A stretch of 64,000 nt of DNA from Dugong dugon. Lineage: Eukaryota; Chordata; Mammalia; Sirenia; Dugongidae. Each line of letters opens with the position of its first letter. The first letter of the stretch is position 1. Below are positions 1 to 12,600 of the stretch, piece by piece. The stretch is taken from assembly GCA_030035585.1 (NCBI GenBank), contig CM057469.1, positions 62,513,501-62,577,500 of the forward strand. The letters run 5' to 3'. Under the pieces are notes generated by a model, which was given only the letters and a program-made list of their open reading frames with translations, was not told the DNA's origin and made no database searches. Both the position numbers and the translations under genes were made by a program.

Positions 1-539
1 AAGACTTTTTCATTTTTACTTAACTTTTGTTAATACAAAAAAAGATAAATAAATGCATATATATTTCTATATATACATACATAAGTTAAAGATATATAAT
101 ATTGAAATATCTTTCAACCCTCCCCACTATTATGAATTTACAGATTAATAATAAAAAAAAAAACAGAAAAATGAGAACGAGAAATGAAAAAAAAAAAAAG
201 CATATAATCCAATATGTATGGAAAATATATATCTTTAAGAGTTGCTAGTAACCAAAGAAATCCAAAACAAAAATGAGGTACCATGTCTCATTTATCAGGA
301 TGGCAAAAGTCAGAAAGTCTTCAGATATCATGTATTGAGAAGAATGTGAGAAAAGAAGTGATACAAATACTTTGGGGAATAATTCACAGCTTTACTTTTG
401 TGACATAAAACATCAAACTATTCTTTAGTCGTCAATGGCAAAAGGCTAAAGGCTATATGATCTTCATAAGTTGTCTATTAAATTCCAAACAATGATAATA
501 GAAAAATTGGAGAGTTTTAAATGAAAAAGAGAAGCTAAC
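1..539 (-). other. ASPM intron 22 (part)
   Basis: AT-rich. Positions about 270-420 resemble the 3' end of L1 ORF2 (pattern 'ccatgtctcatttatcagga', then 'ggcaaaagtcagaaagt'), plus orientation, an old fragment. No exon seen. Confidence 0.6.
270..420 (+). mobile_element. L1 fragment (old)
   Basis: Resembles the end of L1 ORF2 ('tcatttatcaggatggcaaa', 'gagaagaatgtgagaaaaga'). Highly diverged. Confidence 0.55.
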
Positions 540-689
540 CTGAATACAGATGACTGAATTGATCTGTTTCTTAGCATTCTTAATAGCCAGGTGACATTTA
601 TATGCTCTTTGAATTCTAAGAGCAGACAGGTGATAATATGCGGCCGCTGTGAAGTGAAGAAGCCTAATTTTGGCTTTGTGTTCTAAAAT
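540..689 (-). CDS. ASPM: ASPM exon 22 (codons 3045-3094), last exon in window
   Basis: Encodes [18 protein letters not shown].. to ..INSVICIQ. Acceptor TTTCAG, donor GTTAGC. 50 codons, phase 0. The next human exon begins RWFRARLQEKRF, and no such sequence is found between 1 and 539, so exon 23 lies outside. Confidence 0.95.
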
Positions 690-3600
690 CTGAAAGGGGG
701 AAAAAATATTAATCAAACATCTGACTCCTGAGACAGCCAGTCAGTATTTATTTTTATATAGCCTCAATACTAAATTGTATAAACTAGCAACAATGCGAAA
801 TTAACTTTTAATAATTAAAATTATTTACATTATAATATAAAGTGATTATAATCTTTTACTACACAATATTTCCAATAGTGACGCATAACTCAGGATATAG
901 AAAGCAAAATCATATTTTGTATACTTTAAGAAAGAATAGCATTTAACTTAATTAGACTACCTAATAACACCTAGTTACTTAAGGCTTTGCAATATACTAA
1001 TTATAATGTGAGAAGTGAATCAATATTAAATTCAAAAAAAGATTAAAGCATTCCAAGTACAACTGTTAGAGATAGGGTTGTTTAATCACACAAAATTATC
1101 TGAATTAATTTCTCTAGAATGAGATAATCTAGCACCAGTCCAGCATAAGACCCTTATAGCATAAGCTTTCTAAGGTGGCCTTTAGCCATAAGACTTTCAA
1201 TTTATATTTAATGAACAAAATACAAAAGATCTTCCCTTTTTAATTTCAAATGTAATTATTTTGTCTTTGCCAGCGAACGTGTTAGATGCCAGACACATCC
1301 GTGAGCTCTCAAAGGAGGGTTCCCTCTTGTTGACGATGTGGAAGCTACACAGGGACAGTAGTTACGACACCTCAGAGTTGCTTAGTGGTAGCAAAACACT
1401 ACTTGAATAACAATTGACTTCCTTCACATTCCATTTTTAAGATTTTATTACATAAGGGAAATTTTATTTTACATTTTTGGTGGTGAGCATCTGTGGGAAA
1501 TAGTAGGTTCATAGAACCAAAATCTGCAGGAACCAGTGCTCTTGTTACATGGCTCTGCAAAAGGTGAGTGAATTCAAGTTAAAGGTTATGTTAGTTCTGA
1601 AATTATTCTCCAAAATCTAAAATTTCTTAATACTATTTATCAACAAATACTTTCATTTTATAAGACAGAGATATTCTAGTTAAAAATACTTACTTTTTTT
1701 CTTACTAACCACCCACGGATCATTGCTTGTAGAACAACTGTAGATTTTTTTAATTCAACATATTTTACCCTTTCACACTTTGCAGACTTCCTTGCTCGTA
1801 TATACCTTTGTATGATCAAGGCAGCAGATTTCTGCCAAAGAAAAACCTGCCTTCCCTTATAGCCTCTAAAATTTGCTTGGATCAAACAAGCAGCTTGATG
1901 TCTCTATAATGAAAAATTTGTAATATTAATAGATAGAAATAAGATTTTCAACCTGCCGGAGATTCTTGAATTTCTCAATATAAAAGACATTGTGTAATTA
2001 TAAGTATATAAAACATTTTTTTAGGTATATAACAAGACTGTCATATTTCATAGATATGAAAAGGTGATAGTGTATTACTTCTAAACTCATATAGGTCTAT
2101 AACTAAAAATGAAGTTCTCATGAAGGTTGCAACCCAGAATGAACAGATCTCTGAGTGGTCTTTCCCTCATCCTCCTGATACTTTTCATTGTGAGGAAGAA
2201 AAGGATTAACGTTACTATAGGCAAATTCATCCAAAAAACAAAAAAAAACTACCTATAATATGGAGAGCAGAATGGGCATTATAAACAGCTATGAAGGAAG
2301 CTACCTGTAGCTTTAAGAACCATAGCCTACCACCAGTACACCTTAGATTTCTCAATTATGTAACATCCTGACAACCAAATTCTAACATACATAAAAAAGG
2401 ATATGAGTTATAATGGAATTGTTTTCCAACACAGCTCCCCTCCCTACCAGCTAAGTGACCTTCAGCAAGTCACTTCATTTCTGTGGATCTTATTTCCTCA
2501 TCTGTAAAATGGGTATGCTAATAGCTACCTCAAAGGGTTGTTAAGAGGATCAAATACTTTGTAAACATACAAGAGCTTAACTGATGCTGGGCATATATTA
2601 ACTACCAGTAGTAGCAGTAATATTAATAGTCTTTATATAACCGTAGTGAATATTACACAAACATCTAATTTACAATTAATTTTTAAATTTTGATTTCTTT
2701 AATAAAAGACCATAACTACTCCAACTATTCCAAAACATTGATGTTAAATATAATTTTAAAACAGATTACCAATGGTGGCTTATTTGGTGTTTGACTTGTA
2801 CTAGAGACAATGTTATTATGAAAGTGTATTATGAGTTTCTCCAAATAAATAGTTTATTCTAGAAGTCACTTCCAATTTGTGGTTGAGAATAGTTTATAAA
2901 TACACACATGTGTCCACAAATACTATCAAATAATATTTTTATGAATGAATATAATTTTTAATTGACTGTAATAGATTTGTGAAAAACAAACACATAACTA
3001 GACCTTAAAAATAATGTTTTATTTTCTGTTTGCTAAAGCAGTTCTTTAAAAGGAGCTGAAATTCTTTACACCTACTTTTATCATTAAGGAGCGCTCACGA
3101 ACTATTCTTCCAGAAAGTACAGCTCTCCATCTTCTCTGAATGATAATTGCTGACGCTCTCATATTCAAAAACCTGAAAAAGTAGTCATTGGAAAGCAAGC
3201 TCAAATTACTTTTAATCTCTTTAATATTTATTCTCTCTCTCCTTTAATAAAAGGAAAAAAAAATATATAAAATGAGAAAGGTGATGACAAAATAAAAAAG
3301 TGAAGAAGGAGAATTCATACTTATATTCAAACAATCAGAATTTTACACACATGTGAATTGACACTATGAAGAAGAAGTTTTGCAATTATCTTGGCAATAT
3401 TCCAATAGTGGGTGAGAAGTTATACCACTAAATATGAAGTTTAAGATTCTAATACAACGAAGAATTTTGAAGAGGACAAAAGAAAGTACAATTACATAGA
3501 TCTAGATAAAGGGGTGTTGAGGATGGTAGCAGATATAATGAAGTATAAAATCTGAGTCCATATTGTAACTGGGTTTGTGCGCAGACAACAGGTGGTCAGG

Positions 3601-6600
3601 AGGTGAACTCTGGAGATTATCAGCAGCATCAGGGAAATGAGAAAGGGATGCTCATTTGAAGCAGAAGAGCATCAAATTTCTAAATGAAAATATTCTACAA
3701 ATAGGTAGAAATTGGAGGAAAAATGTGAGGACTGGAGATTAGACACAGCAGAAATAGATAAAACCTGAGAATAGAAAGACTCTTATCTCTTCTCAATAAT
3801 GTGGAAAAGGCAGAAAGATTAACTTATCTTGTTGCCATGTTTCTTAGAAAATAAGGCTGAATGTCAGTGTGAGAAATTCAGCATCTAGAAGATGAAAATG
3901 AGACACTGGTCTAAATAGCTGATAGTAGCAACGGTATCTTTATACCTCAAGCCCTGATTCTACCTATGTAATTGATTTGGGAAATTTTCTAACACTAGTA
4001 AACTTAAACTGTGTTTAAAACCATCACTGATGCCATAATTCATCAATTCTGAGAACTAAAGAAAAATTGTTATGCTGTGAAATAAAAAGTAGGTAATCTG
4101 GTAACAGCTTCTAAAAATGTATATGAAAGAAATGAACTAGAAATAGGGAAATACAATTAGCACAGACAGGTTGGTAACCAGGGTCTTCATTATTAAGTAT
4201 AAAGAGAATGGGGAATATAAAGATGAAAGAAAAATAATGAATAAGAAAACTTTTGCCAGTACGTAATTCTGCAACAAAAGAGATTAAAGCACTAGTAAGG
4301 GAACCAAGACTTTCTGGATTTTTATTCTCTTTCTACCCTTCCATCCTAACCTTCATCCCTATGAAACTGAATTAATTATGTATAGAGTAAATGTATATAT
4401 ACACACATATATATATATACACACATACACCGGAAACCAGTGAGAACCGGAATGCCACAGTACTGCCTTGTTCTTCTGGGTCTCTCAAGTTTTCCACCTT
4501 TGACAAGGTACAGTCTTACACTTTTCTATCACTCATTTTAGTGGAAAATATTTTAGTTTTCCTTCTTTGACAGGTTTCTACCTTACAAAGTTTCCAGCTT
4601 TCACAGGTTTTATGTATATATATTTTTAAACTGGGTATCATCAAGGATAAGCACCATTTCAAAAAACCGGACAGACATGTAATACTTATTTATATTATAT
4701 AATATATAGATATATTTTGTTTCATTAACTGAGAAAACAGCAACAAAACCAACCATACAAATTAAGCACAGCAAACATTAAAAAAAAGAAAAAAATCAGC
4801 AAGCAGTGTTATTTTATATAAGGACTCGGCTACCACACGCACACATACACTCTTTCTCTCACACAAAGCTATGATGCATTACCGTGTTCTCTCCAGTTTG
4901 GTATAGTAGCAACCTTGAATGATTTTAACAGCTTTTAATACAGCTAGATATTCTTTACGTGCTCTGCAACATCTATACCAGGCTTGAATCTTGCAGGCAG
5001 CTTTCATGGCTTTATATTTCCTCCACACAGCCTATTAAACGCATAAGTAAAGCAAATGTGCAATGAGTGCTCTATTTTTCTGTAAATTGTATGAATCTGT
5101 ATTAAATACAGTTAATAAAGTTAATACAAGACTAGCACAGACAAAAATCAATTGTAAAAATATTGCCATGTCATGCCTGTTCTATTAGGCTCATTCATCT
5201 TCACCCATAGTGAGTCCTCTGAGTTATACAATCATTAAGAACACTGGTGCTTACTACAGTGAATGCCTACTATGTGTTTTATTGCACATAACTTGTAGCC
5301 GGCTACCAGCTTGGCCTAACATAATTCTAACCAATACTTAAAAATTGTAAAATATGCACAGTATCTGGAAAAGCAGATATGTGCCATGTCCCCACCACCT
5401 CAATCCATTTGGAAGAACAGAAGGAAAATGAACACACTGGCCTACTCTACTATCTGGGGAGGAGGAGAAAGCTCTCCCTCTTCCCACCCCATCCATCCTA
5501 TGCACAGCCTGAGTCCACCCTGCAGCAGAATAGAGCTCCTGTCAAAAGACTGTCAGACTTCCAATTTTGGCAACCTTGTGACTGGCTACAAGTTTAAGTG
5601 ACAGCTACCACTTCCTGAGCACCTAGCACTATAGTAACCATTTTTAGTCCTCACAGCAACATGAGGAAACCAAGGCCCAGAGAGTTTAAGTAACTTATTG
5701 ATGCCACACAGGGAGTGTGAGAACTATTTCATTTAATCTTTACAACTGTCTTTTAAGATCATTATTAGGATCTCTGTTTTATAGGAAAGGGAATTGAGGT
5801 TGAGAAAGGAGAGACTTGTTACCGGAGTCAGAAAGGGATAGTAAGATTCGAACCCACGTCTGTTTGACTCCAAAACTCCTGCAACACATACTGCAGTCAC
5901 ACCTTATATGGGGATTAATTACTTCATTTAGTTAATAAGGCAAGAATTATATATGGTCAAAATTACTCTTGGAATTCCCTTAACTCACTCCGAGTATACT
6001 ATCTGTAGTTTCTATGTAAACAATCCTGAATACCAACACGTACGTATAAATGTATTCAGTAATGCACAGTATGTATCAGTGGTTCCCAAACCTTGCTGCC
6101 CTGCAGAATTACCTGGGAGCTTTTAAAAATCCTGATGCCCAGGTTGCTCCCCAGACCAATTAAATCAGAATGTCTTGGGGTTAGAGCCAGTCTTTGGCAT
6201 TTTTTCCAGGTGATTGCAAAGTGCAGCAAAGTTTGAGATCACCGGTATATGCTAAAAATTACATGTGCAAAATATAATTTTATGATTTAATTACATAAGT
6301 GAAAAAACCTTTGAATTTTCGTAAGATTGTTATTTTTGCTTTTCTGTCATTTACAGTTTAATATAACCCAAACCAATACATCCCATTAACATTTTTAAAT
6401 CTTAACCTCTTGGCAGCATTTGGAAGTTGAACACATCTTTCTCCTAGAAGCTGTAATACTCTTGACCCTTGGTTTCTTGACACCACACTTTCTTAGTTTT
6501 CTTCTTTCCCTCTTATTTGCAATTGTTGGCTTCTCTTTGGCATGCCCTTAAATTCTGATGTTCTTCAGATGTTCCAAGCTCTTTTACCCCTTCTAAACAT

Positions 6601-9600
6601 TCTTCCTAGGTAATCCCATCACCCTCATGACTTCAGTTACCATGTGTATGCTAATAATATCCAAGTCAAATTTTGAAATCCATGCTACTCTCCTGAAACT
6701 CCAGACAAATAAGCCAGCTGCCTACTGGACGTCTCAACTTGGACATCTGCTAGGTATTTCAGACTTCATGTACCTCAAACTCAACTCATCACCAATTTCC
6801 AAACCTACTTCTGCCTTTGTTTCATATCTCAGTGAAGGGCACCGTACGCCTAGTTACTTAAGCCATAAACATGGCATAATTCTTTGTGTATGCTCTATAC
6901 CCTGCTAATTCTATCCTTCAAATCAAATTCTCATAATCCCATATAATTATACTGAACTTAGAAATATCTTTCACCAGACCTACTGCTAATATTCTCCTAA
7001 CTAGTCTCTGCGCTTCTGGTTTTTGCTCCCCTGCCAGCTCATCTTCCACATTCCTGCCAGAGTAATTTTTCAAAAATAAAAATATGATTCTGGTCTTCTC
7101 CTGCTTAAATTCCTCTAGAGCTTCTCTTAGTCTGGAGGATAAAGACTAATTTCGTTTCCATATCTTACAAAATCATCCATAGTCTTACTCTCTCTACCAC
7201 CAACCTAGTCTCATATCACTCTTTTTATTGCTCTATACACACTATCATTTTTGGACTTTCTCCCATTAACTCCTGTGAGTGGAATCTTGTTTCCATACAT
7301 TTTACAGTTCATTTCACACATTGCAATTCATCTTTCAGCTTAACATCTCATCTTCAATCTGCTTGCTCTAGGAAGGTTTCTGTGATCCCTGGAATTAACT
7401 TAGGTTCCCCTTCACTTATGTTTCCAATAACACAATTATAATTGTTCTTCCTGGCTCCATTAAGTTCTTTGAGGACAGTAACTAAATACAGCTCATGCAC
7501 TGTCTGTTCTATTCACCCAGTATAGTATTTCGTACATTGCAAGCACTCGGCTTTTGTTGAATAAGAATATTATTTCGAAGCTTAACAGCAACCCAGCAAC
7601 TATCAACACATCACACATAGGTTCAAAGCCCACTCTACTGTGGTAGAAAAGAAATAGCTCCAATAGATTCAATGCCTAGATCTACCTCTCTCTGCAACAT
7701 TGGCAAGTTACTTAGTAAACTCTCTTTGTTTCCTCATATTTCAAAACGGAGATAAAACCTGGTGTTCCTCATAGATCTGAAGAATAGATCAAACAAAATA
7801 ATATGAAAGCACTTTGGAAGCCAAAAGTGCTAAATACTTTGAATGAAGTATGTCTATCTATCCTAAGTAGCTCCAGTTAACAGAGTGGTAAAGAATTACA
7901 GTTATCCTGTTTGGCTTAAATTATACAACATAGTACTTTATCATAAAAATTACACTTAAATAAATTTGAGAGTGCTCCCATCAATCAGACTATATTCTCC
8001 AAATTCTTCTGAGTGCTAAAATTAACACCTGTTGAAATGTGCCAAGCCTTGGGTGAACATGGCCAGAACAATCCCAGTTCTGTGGGGTCTTGACTTAATT
8101 ATTATTGGTGCCCCTTTTCTCACTCTCAAAATGTTCCCACTTTGGAAGAAAAATAAAAGGGTCACCCAACTAAGCAGCATTCTTTATGACCTGCTTAAGC
8201 TGCTTTGATAAATTCTAACAAATACTGGTAAAAAGCATCAAAGTTTTATATTAAATGTATAAATACCTGGATTTTTATGGTGCTATCTTTAATTTTCTGA
8301 AACTTCTGTTTCTGTATGAATCCCTTCATTCTAGCTTGAATAACGATAACACTGCTTCTGATTTGTAAGTAAGCTTGTCTTTGATATTTTGCACACAGAA
8401 ACGCTCTGTAATGATTTTGTAAAACCATTGCTGCTTTTCTACACAACAAAAACTGTTTTCTGGTTTGCCATGCCCTAAAGTACTGCTGTAAAGTGACAAC
8501 AGCTCTTTTTTGCTGAACAAATCTTCTCCGATGCACAGCCATGTGAAGGAAGGTCTGAATTCGCAGGGCGGCACACTTCTGTGTTTCCAGTCTTCTTGCG
8601 ACCATTTTACGAAAAGCTTTTTGAATCGTTACTGCAGCCTTTCTTTGAGAAGGATACTCTGCTCTCTGTGAATGCACAAGTAGAGAAGCTTTATACCAAG
8701 TCTGAATCCTAACTGCTGCACTTCCAACAGCTTGATACTGAGTTTTAGCTCTGTAACAGCGGAATGCAGATTGGATAACAATGGCTGCCATCTCTTTCTC
8801 AGACTCGTTTTTCAATTTCTGTCTGACTTTCATGCCTCTAAAAGCAGCCTGAATAGTTGGTGCAGATTTCTGTGCTGCTAAAAATCTATTTCTTTCCATT
8901 TTGACTCTGACATATGACCTATAATAATTCTGTATAACAATGATTGCAGTTTTCTTTGCTTGATAAACAGCTCTGGCCCTGTGCATTCGGTACAATGCCT
9001 GAATTTGTGTGGCAGCCAGGTGCATTCGCTGGGTATCATTTTGTACCTTAAAGCCTCTGTAAGAAGACTGTGGACAAATAACTGCTTGGGTATGCATCTG
9101 CATTGCAATCAGTGCTCTGTATCTTCTTTGAACAAAAAACACCGCTGCTCTAAGCTGGAGATAATGCCTCCTGACTTTAAAGGCCTTAAAGTGCTTCTGA
9201 ATGACAGTGGCAGCCTGATGCTCTTTCTGAATTTGCTTTCCAATGTTCATGTCTTGGAAACCTTCCTGAATACAAGCTGTTGCTTTTTTCAGTGCAGAGT
9301 GTTGCAGAGCTTTCTGTTTGGTTTTATTTGCTCTGTATTTTCCTTGTATTACTTTTGTAGCCCACTGAATCTTTTGGTAGAAATAATACTGCCTATACAT
9401 TTTATATGTGCTTTGTATTATGATAGCTGCTCTGTGCTTTTTCCTTAAAAGCTGTCTTGCTTTCATTCCCTTATATGCAGCCTGAATGACCACAGCAGAA
9501 TGCTGTTGTTTGATATAGGTTTCTCTTTGCAATTTTGTAGCTCTATACGCTAGGTAATGTTGCTGAATTAGAACTGAGGCATGTTTACAAGTCTGAAATC

Positions 9601-12600
9601 TCACATATGTCCTGTGCATTCTGAAAGTGGCCTGGATGAGAACTGCAGCTCTTTGCATCTTTTTCTTTGCCATTAACCTTCGATAAGCTGACTGGATAGT
9701 AATAGCTGCTAAATGCATAGCTTTCAAGTGTCTCCTAGTTTTCGTGCCTCTGAAAGCAGCCTGAATCACCACTGCAGAGCTCTTCTGCTTTAGGTAATGT
9801 TCTCTTTGCAGTTTCCCAACTCTGTTTGCTCGGTATCGCAGCTGAGTTAAAGTTGAGGCACGTTTCAAAGCCTGGTATCTCACACGTGCTCTGTGCATTC
9901 TGAAAGCTGCCTGGATGAGAACAGCAGCCCTGCGCATCTCCTGCATCTTTTTCTTTACTGTAAGTCTTCTATACAATGACTGGATTTTAATGACTGCCTT
10001 TTGAAATCGTAGGGATTGTTGTAAGCGATGCCTCGCACAAACATTTGCACGATATTTTCTCTGAACCCAAATAGCAGTTTTCTTGAGAGACAGGAATCTT
10101 CTTCTCATCATTAGAGTTCTAAATCTCCTCTGAATAAGGGTTGCTGCTAAATGCATAATTTTTAAATGTCTTCTAGCTCTCATTCCCCTAAAAACAGCCT
10201 GAATGCATATTACTGAATGCCTCAATTTGTTATACCTTTGAAATTGTATGTTCCTTTCTTTTACTGCCCAGTATCTTTGCTGTACTGTTTTTGTTACCTT
10301 CTTTAGCTTACTAAAATACTTCTGCTGTCTGTATCTTCTGTAGTATGACTGAATGAGTGTTGCTGCAATCTGCATCTTTCTTAAAGTCTGTCTGACTCTT
10401 AAACCTCTAAACCTTGCCTGAATAATATTAACAGCTTTCAAAATTGTCAAGTACTTTGCACGCTGTATTTTACACTGACAGTATGCTCTGTATCTTACCT
10501 GAATTACAATAGCTGCTGTTCTCATTGTATGGTATCTTGCTTTTGACTGATGCATTTTAAACATGGCTTTAATAAAAGTGGCTGCCAAGTGCATGCGTTG
10601 AATTTGTCTTCTTACTCTGATACCTCTATAAACAGCTTGGATCTTAATCGCTGCATTCTTTAAATTAAGATATTCCCTGCGTTGTTGTTTTGCTATCTTA
10701 GTATCTCGATACCATCTCTGAATCATAATAGCTGAAGCTCTCTGGGTTGCATATTTCTTTTTGGTTTTGTATGCTTTATAGTTAGACTGTATAGTGACAG
10801 CGGCTTTGTTGCTCTCTTTTACTTTTTTTCTCACTCTTAAACCTCGGTAAGCGGATTGTAAAATTACTACAGCTGCTTTTGTTTTCAAATACAAATGACG
10901 CTGTTTCTGTCCAATACTGTAAGCCCTATAATACATTTGAATCAGAAGAGCAGCTTTTTTCAGGTCTCTCCACTCCTTCTGTTGCACATACATTCTATAG
11001 TATGACTGTATGGCAACCGCACATTTGTGTTGCCTTTGAAACTGTCTTCTCAGTTTTCTGGACTTCCATGTAGCTTGAAGCACCAGAACTACACGACGGA
11101 GTTCAATGTACTCCGTACGTTGCTTCTTTCCTTCAGTCCTTGCTCTCAGATGTTGCTGGATGACTAATGTTGCTCTTTTTAACGATCTAAACTGTTTCCG
11201 GGCCTTGCTCATTCTAAAAGCAGACTGAATCTTCATTGCAGCATTGTGTTCCCTTCTGATCTGCTTCCGAACTTTCCAGCCACGATAAACAGACTGGAGA
11301 AATATCACAGTTGCCCGTGTCTTTAAAAAAAGTGTTCTTGTATCATAAACACTTTTGTATGCCCTGTACCATCTCTGAATCTTGAGAGTAGACTGAAGCA
11401 CAGATTGATATTTTACCCTTTTATTATAGCCTCGAAAAGCAGTTTGAATTTTAAGAGCAGCTATAGATTGTTGTTTGATTAGCTGGCGTACTTTATAACC
11501 TCTGTAAGCTGCCTGCAAGCAGGTAGCTGCTCTTTTGATCTGCAAGAAGTTCTTCCTCTGATTGACTTGTGCTTTGTTTGCATGATAGTAATTCTGAATG
11601 ACAACAGTTGCTTTATAAATTTTCAGATAGTATTGCCGCATCTTTCTCATTCTGAAATAAGACTGTAGTGAAATAGCAGCTTTCCTTTGCAACCTCATCT
11701 GCTTTCGGACCAGGTATCCTCTAACAAAAGCTTGCAGCTTGATACAAGATTTCTGCACCTGAATATATTCTTCTCTCTTTCGGGCAGCCATTTTTTTGGA
11801 ACGGTACCACTGCTGGATACACAGCGCTGCTTCTCTTAAACGTAAATATTGTTTGCGTGCTTGTTTCGTCTTGACAATTGACTGTAACTTTACTGTTGCA
11901 TTTTTTAGGGTCATAAATTTTCTATGGGAAATATAAGCCCGATAATATGACTGAATCTTTATGACAGATGTTAGGATGTGAATAAACTTTTTCCTAGCTT
12001 GCATCCCTCTGTATGCAGCCTGTAGAATAATGACAGCAGAACGAGTTTTCTGATAAGATGCTAGAACTTTTCTGGCCGAAATGTAAGCTCGGAAATGAGC
12101 CTGAATTATAAGGGCAGCTCTCTTCACCTTCTTATATTTCTGTAGCTGTTGATGTTTTCGTACGTGTGCCTGTAATTTGATAACAATCTTCTTAAGTTTT
12201 AGAAATTGAAGTTTTTCTTGTCTCATTCTCCAGTAGGACTGAAAAACACAAGCAGCTCTAATCTGTCTGTGTAAATTACGAGCTTTCATTCTCCTGAAAG
12301 CAGTCTGCAGTTGAATGGCTGCTGCCCGTTTCTGCAAATACTGGGTCCGTTCAATCTTTCCTTTCACATACGCTTTGTAGTACTTTTGGATAGTCAGAAC
12401 AGACTCTTTCTTTCTCTTATACAACTTTTGGGCTTGAAAGCACCTAAATCTTCGCTGAATGATGACAACACAAGATCTAATATGAGTATATTTCCATAAT
12501 TCTTTGCGCATTCTATACCACGACTGAATGACAATAGCAGACTTTTCTTTAGCCCGTTTCCTGACCTGCCATTGTCTAAAAGCTCTTTGCAGTATTATCA

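Larger units (their letters stand above)
3173..4882 (-). other. ASPM intron 19
   Basis: Unrecognised AT-rich sequence to 4,390, then a (TA)/(CA) microsatellite (about 4,391-4,430) and the first copy of an unidentified repeat (4,431-4,620). Confidence 0.75.
5032..8266 (-). other. ASPM intron 18
   Basis: Holds two antisense MIR pieces in tandem (5,600-5,890), a MER5A-like hAT element (6,077-6,245), a long L2 3' fragment (about 6,600-7,570) and a MIR (7,620-7,830). 7,850-8,266 is unrecognised. Confidence 0.8.

Noticed and set aside
6627-6908. A 93-codon open frame in intron 18
   Set aside because: Lies in an L2 3' fragment; no domain and not spliced to ASPM.
8960-9448. A 162-codon plus-strand open frame and other antisense frames in exon 18
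   Set aside because: They lie opposite the ASPM IQ repeats and repeat with them; codon bias of the sense strand leaves antisense stops rare. No family resemblance.
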